A stretch of 64,000 nt of DNA from Thalassovita mangrovi (GCF_009857745.1 NZ_WWEN01000002.1:682001-746000), one strand, 5' to 3'; shown: positions 16,944 through 25,364, numbered from the stretch's first letter. Numbers and translations: made by a program. Notes: generated by a model from the sequence alone, not told the origin.

Positions 16944-18029
16944 TTACTGGGAAACGGATTTCAGGTATTCCGTAACCGCCTTGATGTCGTCTTCCTTCTT
17001 CAGGCCGGCAAAGGACATCTTGGTCTTGTTGATGAAGTCCTTCGGCTTGCTCAGGAAGTGGGCCAGGTTTTCTTCGGTCCAGACACCGCCGGATTCGCCG
17101 AACTCCTGCATCCCCTTGGAATACTTGAAGCCCTCGATCGCACCGGCCGGGTGGCCGACGATACCGTTCAGAACCGGACCGGTCTTGTTCTTGGCGCCTT
17201 CGCCCACCTGGTGGCAGGCCTTGCACTTCTTGAAGACCTTTTCACCGGCCGCGACCAGTTCGGGGTCGAGAGCCGCGGTTTCGGTCGCAGCGGGCTCGGC
17301 TGCCGGTTCCGCCGCAGGCTCTTCAGCCTTGGCTTCCTCAACCGGGGCAGCGGTTTCTGCCGGTGCTTCTTCAGCAGCAGCTTCTTCCGCGGCGCCTTCC
17401 TCTTCCGGGGTCACGTCCAGAACCGTGGCGCGCATGGTGATCTTCACCTCGCCTTCCTTGCAGTTTTCCATGCAAGGTTCGGTCCAGAAATGCGCCTCGG
17501 ACGTGTTGCGGTCATCGACGATGAACCCGCCCGCGTTGGGCATTTCCACATCCAGGAAGTTTTCGTTCGACAGAACGAAGTCGTCTTCGACCAGGTAGTT
17601 CGAATACAGGATGTAGGCCACGATCGCATAGACGTCGTCATCGCTCATGGTCTGAGCGGCACCGAACGGCATCGAACGGCGGACATAGTCGTACACGGTC
17701 GACAGGTAGGGCCAGTAGGACCCCACGGTCTTCAGCGGGTCCTTGTCGGCCAGGGAGCCTTCGCCACCGGCCAGTTTCGGCCAGTTGCCGGAACCTTCGG
17801 CGAATTCACCGTGGCAGACGGCGCAGTTTTCGATGAAAACCACTTCACCGTCTTCGACCGACCCCGAACCGACCGGCAGGCCGGATCCGTCGGGATGCAC
17901 GTCGAGGTTCCAGGCGGCGATTTCTTCCGGCAGCGCCTCGCGGCCCAGGCCCAGCTTCCCGGCCAGGGCCGGCGACGCGGTCATGGCGACCAGTGCGGAA
18001 CCGATCAGGAGATTACGATACTTCGACAT
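16944..18029 (-). CDS. soxD: SoxD, diheme cytochrome c subunit of sulfane dehydrogenase
   Basis: The protein has 361 residues, with a signal peptide (residues 1-23, ending ALA). Heme site 1 is C69-x-x-C72-H73 (CAVCH) in the SoxD-specific domain, and heme site 2 is C269-x-x-C272-H273 (CKACH) in a C-terminal class I cytochrome domain. A linker of about 55 residues rich in Glu, Ala and Pro separates them. With SoxC it oxidises the outer sulfane sulfur on SoxY in the periplasm. The start ATG lies 17 bases inside the soxC 3' end in another frame, so translation is coupled. It is the last gene of the sox run; soxE, soxF, soxG and soxH are not present. Confidence 0.94.
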   Translation of the reverse strand: MSKYRNLLIGSALVAMTASPALAGKLGLGREALPEEIAAWNLDVHPDGSGLPVGSGSVEDGEVVFIENCAVCHGEFAEGSGNWPKLAGGEGSLADKDPLKTVGSYWPYLSTVYDYVRRSMPFGAAQTMSDDDVYAIVAYILYSNYLVEDDFVLSNENFLDVEMPNAGGFIVDDRNTSEAHFWTEPCMENCKEGEVKITMRATVLDVTPEEEGAAEEAAAEEAPAETAAPVEEAKAEEPAAEPAAEPAATETAALDPELVAAGEKVFKKCKACHQVGEGAKNKTGPVLNGIVGHPAGAIEGFKYSKGMQEFGESGGVWTEENLAHFLSKPKDFINKTKMSFAGLKKEDDIKAVTEYLKSVSQ

Positions 18030-19299
18030 TTTCGGCCTCCCCATCTGCCTTGACCCACCAGGTCTGAATGCAGTTGTTGTGATACACAGAGTTTTCGCCA
18101 CGGACTTCGCGCAGCATTGCCTTGGTCGGCTGGACATAGCCGGTTTCATCCATGGCACGCGACTGCAGGAACATTTCTTCGCCGTTCCACTCGGTGTCGA
18201 GATAGAAGCGGGTCAGAGCCATCGGCTGACCGGGGTTGGCCAGACGCGCGGTTTCCCAAGTCTTGCCGCCGTCCTTGGACACGTCGACGCGGGTGATCGC
18301 GCCACGGCCCGACCAGGCCAGACCGGTGATGACCAGCGGGCCCTTGCCATGCTTGATCGGCGATTGCGGGCTGGGCGAGGTGACGACCGATTTGGCGTCC
18401 ATGACCCAGGTCCACTTGCGGCTGGTGCCGTCTTCCAGCGTGTCGGTGTATTTCGAGGTCTCTTCGCGGCTTTCGACCGCAGAGTCCGAAACTTCGATAC
18501 GACGGATCCACTTGACCCACATGTTGCCTTCCCAGCCGGGAACGACCAGACGCGCGGGGTAACCGTGTTCCTTGCGCAGCGCTTCGCCGTTGGCCTTGAA
18601 GGCGATCATGCAGTCGTCCAGCGCCTTTTCCATCGGGATCGAGCGGCCGTTCGAGGACGCGTCGGCGCCTTCGACATAGACCCATTTGTCCTTCAGGTCG
18701 CCGGCGGCGTTCAGGCCCGCCTCTTCCAGCAGGGTGCGCAGGGTCACGCCGGAATATTCCATGTTATGGATCATGCCGTGGGTGAACTGGGCGCCGTTCA
18801 GCTGTGCGCCGGCCCATTCCATTCCGGTGTTCGCCGCGCATTCCAGGAAGAAGGTTTTGTTGACGCGCGGGAAGCGTTCCAGGTCTTCGTAGGTGAAGAC
18901 CAGCGGCGTGTCGACCAGGCCGTTGATCATCAGCCGGTAGTCTTCCTTGCGCAGCTCGATCGCGCCCGAGTGGTGGCGTTCGAACGCACAGCCCTGCGGG
19001 GTGATGGTGCCGTCCAGCGCGTGGATCGGCGAGAAGTTGATCGAGCTGATCGTGTCGGCGGTCAGCCATTCGACGTTGCGACGGATCACATCGTCTTCGT
19101 ATTTGATCGGCAGGCCGTAGGGCGTTGCATCGACACCTTCGCCGGTGCCCATTGCCCATTCCTGCTTTTCGGTGATCAGGGGATCGGGGCCAGCAGCGTT
19201 TGCTGCCCCGGCTCCGGCTACTACCCCCGCCGTCGACGCCAGCGTCCCTTTCAGGAACGCGCGCCGCGAGGGCTTCTTGCCAGTGAAGCGGACGGTCAT
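18013..19299 (-). CDS. soxC: SoxC, molybdenum sulfane dehydrogenase
   Basis: This is a 428-residue member of the sulfite oxidase family. The N-terminus has a Tat signal (SRRAFLK at residues 11-17, then a hydrophobic stretch ending AANAA), as expected for a cofactor-loaded periplasmic enzyme. The molybdenum-ligand cysteine is in FFLECAANTGMEW. A C-terminal Mo-co dimerisation domain follows (AWSGRGAITRVDVSKDGGKTW). With SoxD it removes six electrons from the SoxY-bound sulfane sulfur, so cells with soxCD do not deposit sulfur globules. An 88-base gap with a SoxR-type palindrome precedes it, suggesting its own promoter. Confidence 0.95.
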   Translation of the reverse strand: MTVRFTGKKPSRRAFLKGTLASTAGVVAGAGAANAAGPDPLITEKQEWAMGTGEGVDATPYGLPIKYEDDVIRRNVEWLTADTISSINFSPIHALDGTITPQGCAFERHHSGAIELRKEDYRLMINGLVDTPLVFTYEDLERFPRVNKTFFLECAANTGMEWAGAQLNGAQFTHGMIHNMEYSGVTLRTLLEEAGLNAAGDLKDKWVYVEGADASSNGRSIPMEKALDDCMIAFKANGEALRKEHGYPARLVVPGWEGNMWVKWIRRIEVSDSAVESREETSKYTDTLEDGTSRKWTWVMDAKSVVTSPSPQSPIKHGKGPLVITGLAWSGRGAITRVDVSKDGGKTWETARLANPGQPMALTRFYLDTEWNGEEMFLQSRAMDETGYVQPTKAMLREVRGENSVYHNNCIQTWWVKADGEAENVEVS

Positions 19300-19326
19300 T
19301 TGTCTTTGCCTCCTAGTTAAATCATC

Positions 19327-19346
19327 AAATTCATTTGCGTGAATTT
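19327..19346. promoter_or_regulatory. Putative SoxR/SqrR operator upstream of soxC
   Basis: AAATTCA-N6-TGAATTT is a perfect inverted repeat, and contains ATTC-N8-GAAT, the pattern reported for the persulfide-responsive repressor SqrR. It lies 28-47 bases before the soxC start, between soxB and soxC. Confidence 0.65.
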
Positions 19347-19376
19347 GTTATGGACAGTAATGCGCCAAGAGGTCGC

Positions 19377-19400
19377 GGTTGGGGCTTTTAAGCCCCAACC
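19377..19400 (-). terminator. Hairpin overlapping the soxB stop codon
   Basis: GGTTGGGGCTT (19377-19387) pairs perfectly with AAGCCCCAACC (19390-19400) with a 2-base loop, and the soxB TAA lies inside it. No T-run follows, so it may be an RNA-stability or partial termination element. Confidence 0.6.
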
Positions 19401-21091
19401 ACCTTAACGTTGTCGCGCGGTTGCACCGAGACGGTGCCTTGCTTGCGGATATGGCTTTCGACCACATCCCAGATTTGCGGGCCTTCGGTGCCTTCGTTCA
19501 CGCTGGCCCAGCCGGCAACCACATAGGTCTTGGCCGGATCGACCGATTCGCCGGTCTTCAGCATGGTCAGACCGCTGATCCGTTCGCCTTGCGGCTTGGT
19601 CACGTCGATCGTGTAGCCCATGCCGCCGATGCGGACCATGTCACCGCCCTGCTGGTAGTAGGGATCGGTGTTGAACAGGTTGTCGGCCACGTCTTCCAGA
19701 ACCACCTTGATGTACTCGCCGGTCATTTCGGTCCGGTAAGCTTCACCATAGGTCATCGAGGTCACGTTCCAGATGTCTTCGCGGGTGATGTCCTGACCCG
19801 GCAGGATCGACGGACCCCAGCGGACGCCCGGCGACATGGCGATATCGGCTTCGCGTTCGCTCAGCAGCGCGTCGCAGATCAGGTCGTCCCAGGTGCCGTT
19901 GAAGTTGCCGCGGCGATACAGAACGCTGGCATCGTCGGTGCGGCCGATCACTTCGGACATCTTGTCCAGGTGCGGCGCGCGCTGTTCGTCGATCAGCTTG
20001 GTCACCACCGGATCGGGGGTGATCACGTCCGAGAAGATCGGGATCAGCTTGTGGCGGAAGCCCATCATGCGGCCGTCACGCACGTCCAGATCGACGCGGC
20101 TGACGAATTTGCCGTTCGAGCCCGACGCGATGATGATCGTCTCGCCGACCAGGACCGGTTCGGGAACCGCGTCATGGGTGTGGCCCGACAGGATCACGTC
20201 GATACCTTTGACGCGGGACGCCATCTTCTTGTCCACGTCGAAGCCGTTGTGGCTCAGCAGCACGACCAGCTCGGCGCCTTCGCCGCGTGCCTCGTCGACG
20301 ACTTCCTGCATCCGCTCGTCACGGATACCGAAGCTGTACTCGGGGAACATCCAGCGCGGGTTGGCGATCGGCATGTAGGGGAAGGCCTGACCGACAACGG
20401 CGATTTTCACGCCACCGCGTTCGAACATCTTGTAGGGGGCGAAATCTTCCGCCGGTTCGTCCCACTCGGCGTCGAAGATGTTGGCGCCCAGGGCCGCGAA
20501 GGGCAGGTCCTGCACGATTTCGCGCACGCGTTCGCTGCCCAGGGTGAATTCCCAGTGGAAGGTCATCGCATCAGGCTTCAGCGCGTTCATCACGTTGACC
20601 ATGTCCTGGCCTTCGGTGTGATAGCAGGTGTAGGAGCCGTGCCAGGTGTCGCCGCCATCCAGCAGCAGCGCGTCGGGACGGTCTGCGCGGATCGCGTTGA
20701 TCACGGTGGACACGCGATCCAGACCACCGACCTTGCCATAGCCACGGGCCAGCGAGGTGAAGTCGTCATAGGTCAGCGCATAGGCCGAGGGAGACCCGTC
20801 TGCGATGCCGTACATCTTGCGGAAATCGGCGCCGGTGATGTGCGGCACCTGCCCGCGGGCAGCGCCAACACCGAGGTTGATTTCGGGTTCACGGAAATAG
20901 ATCGGCTTCAGCTGAGCGTGAATATCGGTGATGTGAATCAGCGATACGTTGCCGAAAGTATCGAATTCCAGCAGCTGATCCTGAGTCAGTTTCTGCTGTG
21001 CGGCGAGGCGGGCCCAGTTACCGAAACCGGATGCGCCAAGCATCGCGGATGCAGCCATTGAGACCTGGAGGAAGTCGCGGCGGGAGATCAT
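19388..21091 (-). CDS. soxB: SoxB thiosulfohydrolase
   Basis: This 567-residue periplasmic dimanganese enzyme of the 5'-nucleotidase/metallophosphatase superfamily hydrolyses the sulfone group from SoxY-bound intermediates, releasing sulfate. A Tat signal (SRRDFLQ at residues 3-9) is visible at the N-terminus. Metal-site motifs include LIHITDIHAQLKP, LLLDGGDTWHGS, LLSHNGFDVD and LSGHTHDAVPEP, followed by the 5'-nucleotidase C-domain. The start at 21091 follows a short purine-rich site. soxA lies upstream and soxC downstream. Confidence 0.95.
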   Translation of the reverse strand: MISRRDFLQVSMAASAMLGASGFGNWARLAAQQKLTQDQLLEFDTFGNVSLIHITDIHAQLKPIYFREPEINLGVGAARGQVPHITGADFRKMYGIADGSPSAYALTYDDFTSLARGYGKVGGLDRVSTVINAIRADRPDALLLDGGDTWHGSYTCYHTEGQDMVNVMNALKPDAMTFHWEFTLGSERVREIVQDLPFAALGANIFDAEWDEPAEDFAPYKMFERGGVKIAVVGQAFPYMPIANPRWMFPEYSFGIRDERMQEVVDEARGEGAELVVLLSHNGFDVDKKMASRVKGIDVILSGHTHDAVPEPVLVGETIIIASGSNGKFVSRVDLDVRDGRMMGFRHKLIPIFSDVITPDPVVTKLIDEQRAPHLDKMSEVIGRTDDASVLYRRGNFNGTWDDLICDALLSEREADIAMSPGVRWGPSILPGQDITREDIWNVTSMTYGEAYRTEMTGEYIKVVLEDVADNLFNTDPYYQQGGDMVRIGGMGYTIDVTKPQGERISGLTMLKTGESVDPAKTYVVAGWASVNEGTEGPQIWDVVESHIRKQGTVSVQPRDNVKVVGA

Positions 21092-21199
21092 TGCACAAAG
21101 CTCCGAACAGTTATAGTAAACCAAGCCCCTGACCCTATGGACCAGAGGTTAGGCCAGTTTCTGACCTGAATTCAACCTGCTGAGATTTATAGTTGTTGT

Positions 21200-21227
21200 C
21201 CGGGGGCACCTTCTGCGGCGCCCCCGG
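21200..21227 (-). terminator. Hairpin after soxA
   Basis: CCGGGGGCACC (21200-21210) pairs with GGCGCCCCCGG (21217-21227) with one mismatch, 9 bases past the soxA stop. No clear T-run follows. It may lower read-through from soxXYZA into soxB. Confidence 0.6.
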
Positions 21228-21235
21228 AAGGTATC

Positions 21236-22090
21236 TTAGTTACGCACCGACGGTCCTTCGACCGACAGCCCGTTGCCGCGGCTTGCGACATAGAGTTCCA
21301 GCGCGAGGAAATCCTCGCTGCCCGGCTTGTAGGTTTCGGCACGGGTATCGCGCACGCACCCCTTGAAGCGGCCCTGCGGGGTGGTCAGCTTCGTGTCCTT
21401 GAGACGGTACACCGGGAAGGCGTTGATCTGACCCTGGCTGAGGTGGTCAGCGCGGATCATGTTGCCGTAGTTTTGCTCGTGGCAGCTTGCGCAGGACAGG
21501 TCCAGCTGACCGGTGCGGGTGTAGAACATTTCCTTGCCCTTTTCCCACATCGCCTTGGCCGGTCCGTCGATCGCCACATTGACCGGCATACCGCGCGACA
21601 CCGAAGCGATCAGCGCTTCCATGTCCTTGGCGGGACCCGCGTCATAACCCCAGGCTTCGGCGCCCATCCGGTTGGTGCGGCAGTCGTTGAACTGCATCTG
21701 CAGGTTGCGAACTTCGCCAGCGGCTTCGTTCCACTTCGGATAGACCGCCTTGACGCCCTTCATGCTTTCCGCGACATCGCCGTGGCAGGAGGCGCAGGAC
21801 TTGCCTTCGCTACCGTCAACGGTTTCCCAAACGCCCATGGCGTTTTCGACAAACAGCATACCGGGATTGTCGAAATCGTCCATTTCCATTGCCTGGGTGG
21901 CGTCGTCACGGAAATGCCAGCCCGACATGATTTCGTCCAGCGCACCTTCAAGGTGTGCCGGCGCCGGGGCCTTGGTCACGATTTCAATTTCGCCGTTGAT
22001 GACCAGGCTGTCATCATCCGCATCCGCCATACCCAGCGTCGGAACCGACAAGGCCAGGACTGCGATTGCGCTCATTGGCTTGAATTTCAT
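21236..22090 (-). CDS. soxA: SoxA, diheme cytochrome c subunit of the SoxAX complex
   Basis: The protein has 284 residues with a signal peptide ending near residue 23. Two c-type heme sites are present: C99-x-x-C102-H103 (CASCHGD) and C200-x-x-C203-H204 (CASCHEQ). C245 in FKGCVRDTRAE is in the position of the cysteine-persulfide heme ligand of SoxA. It is therefore the diheme form, like the Paracoccus and Rhodovulum proteins. With SoxX it couples thiosulfate oxidatively to the SoxY cysteine. It is followed by soxB and preceded by soxZ. Confidence 0.95.
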   Translation of the reverse strand: MKFKPMSAIAVLALSVPTLGMADADDDSLVINGEIEIVTKAPAPAHLEGALDEIMSGWHFRDDATQAMEMDDFDNPGMLFVENAMGVWETVDGSEGKSCASCHGDVAESMKGVKAVYPKWNEAAGEVRNLQMQFNDCRTNRMGAEAWGYDAGPAKDMEALIASVSRGMPVNVAIDGPAKAMWEKGKEMFYTRTGQLDLSCASCHEQNYGNMIRADHLSQGQINAFPVYRLKDTKLTTPQGRFKGCVRDTRAETYKPGSEDFLALELYVASRGNGLSVEGPSVRN

Positions 22091-22113
22091 CTAGCTTCCT
22101 CCCTGTATAAGCT

Positions 22114-22139
22114 GCCTTGCCCCCGGGAAGGGACAAGGC
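22114..22139 (-). terminator. Hairpin between soxZ and soxA
   Basis: GCCTTGCCCC (22114-22123) pairs with GGGACAAGGC (22130-22139) with one mismatch, 11 bases past the soxZ stop. It is probably a processing or attenuation hairpin within the operon. Confidence 0.5.
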
Positions 22140-22149
22140 GCTATTATTA

Positions 22150-22479
22150 TTAAGCGACTTCTACCGGCTTGGCGTCTTCGTAGACCGACCCGTCATCGTC
22201 ATACCAGGTGAACTTGAATTCACCGGCTTCGGGCACGATGGCCTCGAATTCGAAATAGGGGTTGGTCGAGATCGCCGGCTCCAGGGTCACGTCGATGACG
22301 GACTTGCCGTTGAACTCGCAAGTGAAGCGATTGATGATCGAACGCGGAATGATCGAACCATCCTTGTTCTTGCGCTGACCCGATTCCATCTTGTGGCTGA
22401 TCAGGGTTTTCAGCGTGACGGTTTCGCCAGCTGCGGCCTTTTTCGGGGCCTTGACGCGGGGTTTTACACCTTCTGCCAT
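22150..22479 (-). CDS. soxZ: SoxZ sulfur-carrier complex subunit
   Basis: This 109-residue protein has the immunoglobulin-like SoxZ fold, with KTLISHKMESGQRKN, IPRSIINRFTCEFNGKSV and EFKFTWYDDDGSV as recognisable strands. It has no export signal, as is usual; SoxZ is exported as a complex with the Tat-dependent SoxY. The single Cys (in TCEFNG) is not the carrier cysteine, which is on SoxY. soxY lies 21 bases upstream. Confidence 0.95.
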   Translation of the reverse strand: MAEGVKPRVKAPKKAAAGETVTLKTLISHKMESGQRKNKDGSIIPRSIINRFTCEFNGKSVIDVTLEPAISTNPYFEFEAIVPEAGEFKFTWYDDDGSVYEDAKPVEVA

Positions 22480-22500
22480 TTTTCTTCTCCTTGAACCTGA

Positions 22501-22917
22501 TTAGCCGCCGCAGCCGCCGATGGTGACCTTAACGGTCGAAGCAGCCTTCGCGAAGGAACCGTCAGCCATTTTGGCGATGGCGACGACGTCCTGGGTGCCG
22601 GCCAGACGGATACGAGTCGATGCCGACTGCGAACCGGCCAGTTCGCCGAACTTGAAGGTTGCCACGCCCGGGGTCGGGTTGCCGGTCGCCAGCAGCAGGA
22701 TTTCGCTTGCGCCTGCAGCTTCGACCGAAACCGGAACGGTGTTACCGTTTTCGGCGATTTCGGGCGCGGTCAGGTTGACACCGCCTTCGGCAACGTCTGC
22801 GCCACCGGTGAAGGCGGCAATTGCGTCTTCAGCAGCCGCGTTGACCTGGAACGGCAGAACGGTCAGTGCCGCGGCCCCCAGCCCAAGCGCCAGCGTATCG
22901 CGTCTTGAGAATTCCAT
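22501..22917 (-). CDS. soxY: SoxY sulfur-carrier protein
   Basis: The protein has 138 residues from MEFSRRDTLALG. The RR and following hydrophobic run form a Tat signal. The protein ends in GGCGG, the flexible C-terminal arm whose cysteine carries the sulfur substrate through SoxAX, SoxB and SoxCD. ATG at 22917 is chosen because GGAG lies 8 bases upstream; an in-frame ATG four codons earlier is possible. It overlaps nothing and is followed by soxZ. Confidence 0.95.
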   Translation of the reverse strand: MEFSRRDTLALGLGAAALTVLPFQVNAAAEDAIAAFTGGADVAEGGVNLTAPEIAENGNTVPVSVEAAGASEILLLATGNPTPGVATFKFGELAGSQSASTRIRLAGTQDVVAIAKMADGSFAKAASTVKVTIGGCGG

Positions 22918-22948
22918 ATTTAACTCCATTACTTACTGGTCAACCCGA

Positions 22949-23419
22949 TCACTCTTTCAGAGTGCTCAGGAACGCGACCACGTCTTCGATTTGCTGAGCC
23001 GACAACAGCGGATCCAGCGGACCGTCCGGCGCTTTGCCGGTATAGGCGTTACCCGGACGGGTAAACCCGTCGGTTTTGAAATAGGCCGGCATGACCGTGC
23101 CTTCATAGGTCATCTTTGCATTGACAAGGATGCCGCGCAGCTGGGTTGCATCCCAACGATCGGCGACCCCATCCAGCATCGGACCTACGTTCCCCGGGAA
23201 GGGGGCATCCAGCGTGGAAACCTCGTGACAGGCAACGCAGTTCCCCATGCTTTTGGTGGAAAAGATCTTGGCGCCCTCTTCAGGGTTGCCGGCCACGCCC
23301 GTCAGCGAAGCCTCAACGCCGCCATCTTCATTGAAAACCACGTCTGCATAGGTGACCGGGTTGGCGCTTGCCGTCCCGGCAGCGAGCAGTGCCGCCAGTG
23401 TCAGTGTTGAAAGCCTCAT
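22949..23419 (-). CDS. soxX: SoxX, monoheme cytochrome c subunit of the SoxAX complex
   Basis: The protein has 156 residues with a signal peptide ending ASA at residue 19. The heme site is C61-x-x-C64-H65 (CVACH), and a candidate axial Met lies in GTVMPAYFK. It pairs with SoxA to load thiosulfate onto SoxY and passes electrons to cytochrome c. It is the first gene of the soxXYZAB run, and the 148-base upstream gap holds a strong SoxR-type palindrome, so a regulated promoter is expected there. Confidence 0.94.
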   Translation of the reverse strand: MRLSTLTLAALLAAGTASANPVTYADVVFNEDGGVEASLTGVAGNPEEGAKIFSTKSMGNCVACHEVSTLDAPFPGNVGPMLDGVADRWDATQLRGILVNAKMTYEGTVMPAYFKTDGFTRPGNAYTGKAPDGPLDPLLSAQQIEDVVAFLSTLKE

Positions 23420-23498
23420 GATTCCTCCCTTGGCTACCAGTTCTTTGGCTGTGTTAGCTTGGTGTACGGTAGTCGACAAAGGACCCGGACGCAACATC

Positions 23499-23518
23499 AA
23501 ATTCACAGAAGTGAATTT
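23499..23518. promoter_or_regulatory. Putative SoxR/SqrR operator between soxW and soxX
   Basis: AAATTCAC-AGAA-GTGAATTT is a perfect inverted repeat of 8-base arms, and contains ATTC-N8-GAAT, the reported SqrR-type site. It lies about 80 bases before the soxX start. SoxR binding to the soxW-soxX region has been reported for Paracoccus pantotrophus. Confidence 0.75.
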
Positions 23519-23567
23519 CATTTGAAACCCCCAAACCCCTATCTACGTTACGAATTATGTATCTGCG

Positions 23568-24155
23568 CTACTGATTATTCCGCTCGGAAATCTTGCGCGC
23601 ATGGTAGCGTTGAAAATCCTCACCGTTATCAAGCAGGTATCGTTTTTCGTTCACCCAGACGAACATATCATAGGTTGTCTGCTTTCCGAAAGCCCCCGGC
23701 ATCATTGCAACGGCCGCTTGCGGCGCGGGCACGCCTTCGGGCACCTCTTCGGGGAAGAAAAGAACGGTCGGGGTGAACAGAATCCCCCATTTGCGCATCA
23801 TCGCGGACTGTTCCATTTCCTCGCCATCGAAATCGGTCGCCGAATCGTTGCCGTGCAGATTGAGCTGCACCACGAAGAAGTTTTCCGAGATGTAGTCGGA
23901 AACCCACGGATCGGGATAGATCTCCTCGTGCATCTTCTTGCAGTAGATGCAGCCGCGCTGCTCCACCATCACCGCCAGCCGCTTGCCTTCGGCGTTGGCC
24001 TCGGCCAGGTCCTCGCGCAGGTCCTTGAAGGTGTCGCGCATCCAGGGCTCCTTGTGCAGCCCGTCATCGCCGATCTCGGCCGCCCAGGCCGGCAGCGCCG
24101 CGTTCAGCCCCACCGCCAGCCCCGCCGCCAGCAATCCCCGTTTGGTCAGTTTCAT
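23568..24155 (-). CDS. soxW: SoxW periplasmic thioredoxin
   Basis: The protein has 195 residues, starting at MKLTKRGLLAAG; a signal peptide ends near residue 26 (AWA). The active site is C69-I-Y-C72, followed by the cis-proline strand ILFTPTVLFFP. SoxW accepts electrons from SoxV and keeps the SoxY carrier cysteine or other Sox thiols reduced. soxV lies immediately upstream (19 bases), as in Paracoccus. Confidence 0.9.
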   Translation of the reverse strand: MKLTKRGLLAAGLAVGLNAALPAWAAEIGDDGLHKEPWMRDTFKDLREDLAEANAEGKRLAVMVEQRGCIYCKKMHEEIYPDPWVSDYISENFFVVQLNLHGNDSATDFDGEEMEQSAMMRKWGILFTPTVLFFPEEVPEGVPAPQAAVAMMPGAFGKQTTYDMFVWVNEKRYLLDNGEDFQRYHARKISERNNQ

Positions 24156-24174
24156 ATCAACCCTCCCTACTCTC

Positions 24175-24915
24175 TCAAATCGACTGGAAGCTTGGGAAGG
24201 CTTCCAGCATCCAATTGGCAATCTCGTTGACCGACCCCGTCAGGATCAGGATCGCGAACAGGATCAGCAGCGCCCCCATCACCTTTTCCATCTTACCCAG
24301 ATGCTGACGGAAACGGCCGGCAAATTTCATGAACGGCGCCGTGAACAGCGCCGCGATAATGAAGGGCAGCACCACGCCCGCCCCGAAGACGACCACCATG
24401 AGCAATCCCTGCCAGGCGGTGTCATCGGTGCTGGCCATCATGAACACCCCGGTCAGAACGCCGCCCACGCAGGGCGTCCAGCCCGCCATGAAGGCCACGC
24501 CCACGAAATAGGAACTCAGCACCGTCATATTGGCGGTGTCGCCGGCATTCATCTGGAACTGGCGATCCAGGAACCCGATCCGGAAGACGCCGAGGAAATG
24601 CAGCCCCATGATAAGGACGATCCCGGCCGCCACATAGCTGAACCAATCCATGTTCTGCTTGAACAGCGTGCTGACCGCGAAGGCCCCTGCCCCGAGAATG
24701 GTGAAGACGGTCATCATCCCCAGCGAAAACATCACCGCTGCCGCGATCAGGCGCATCCGCGCGCCCGGCGCCAATTCTCCATCTCCGGTGATCTGATTCA
24801 TGCCCACCCCTGCCATGTAAGACAGGTAAAACGGTACAATCGGCAAAATACACGGCGAAAAAAACACGACGATTCCGCCAACAAATGCGCTCCAAAGGCT
24901 GATATCCATCAGCAT
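24175..24915 (-). CDS. soxV: SoxV, CcdA-type membrane thiol-electron transporter
   Basis: This 246-residue polytopic membrane protein has about six hydrophobic segments. It carries the CcdA/DsbD cysteine motifs FSPCILPIVP near residue 20 and WTPCVGGVLTG near residue 140. It moves reducing power from cytoplasmic thioredoxin across the inner membrane to SoxW. ATG at 24915 is chosen because GGGAGGAG lies 5 bases upstream. It is the first gene of the minus-strand sox run and is divergent from soxS, with 80 bases between them. Confidence 0.92.
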   Translation of the reverse strand: MLMDISLWSAFVGGIVVFFSPCILPIVPFYLSYMAGVGMNQITGDGELAPGARMRLIAAAVMFSLGMMTVFTILGAGAFAVSTLFKQNMDWFSYVAAGIVLIMGLHFLGVFRIGFLDRQFQMNAGDTANMTVLSSYFVGVAFMAGWTPCVGGVLTGVFMMASTDDTAWQGLLMVVVFGAGVVLPFIIAALFTAPFMKFAGRFRQHLGKMEKVMGALLILFAILILTGSVNEIANWMLEAFPSFQSI

Positions 24916-24995
24916 TAGCGCTCCTCCCTTGAACAATTCACATATTCATATTACGTTGTTTAAAATACTTGCGTCAATCTAATGTATACCGTGCC

Positions 24996-25364
24996 ATGCA
25001 GATTATTTTTCGCTTTCTCGCCCCGTTCATTCTGATCCTTGCCCCGGCTTTGACGCAGGCGGCAGAACTGATCATGGTCGAACGCCAAGGGTGCCATTAC
25101 TGCCTCGCATGGAAGAAGGACCTGGGTCCGATCTATCCCAATACCGCTGCCGGTCAATACGCGCCGCTGCGCATCATCGACATCGCCGATGACGTTCCCG
25201 AAGACCTCAGTTTCGACCGCAAGATCGTTTTCACCCCCACTTTCGTGCTGGTCGAGGACGGCAAGGAAATCGGCAGGATCGAAGGTTATCCGGGCGAAGA
25301 TTTCTTCTGGGGCCTGCTGGAAATGATGCTCAAAGCCAAGACAGATTTCGGCGGAGCGACCTGA
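24996..25364 (+). CDS. soxS: SoxS periplasmic thioredoxin-like protein
   Basis: The protein has 122 residues with a signal peptide (residues 1-22, ending QAA). The redox site is C33-H-Y-C36 (ERQGCHYCLAW), and the cis-Pro strand is IVFTPTFVLV. SoxS is reported to reactivate SoxY in Paracoccus by reducing an inactive form. It starts the plus-strand soxS-soxR-soxT group, divergent from soxV. The shared 80-base gap contains ATTCAC and TTCATA half-sites that resemble the SoxR palindrome imperfectly. Confidence 0.88.
   Translation: MQIIFRFLAPFILILAPALTQAAELIMVERQGCHYCLAWKKDLGPIYPNTAAGQYAPLRIIDIADDVPEDLSFDRKIVFTPTFVLVEDGKEIGRIEGYPGEDFFWGLLEMMLKAKTDFGGAT

Noticed and set aside
24916-24995. A SoxR operator in the soxV-soxS gap
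   Set aside because: Only imperfect half-sites (ATTCAC and TTCATA in the same direction) are present. An operator is likely from published work on relatives, but I could not place it exactly.
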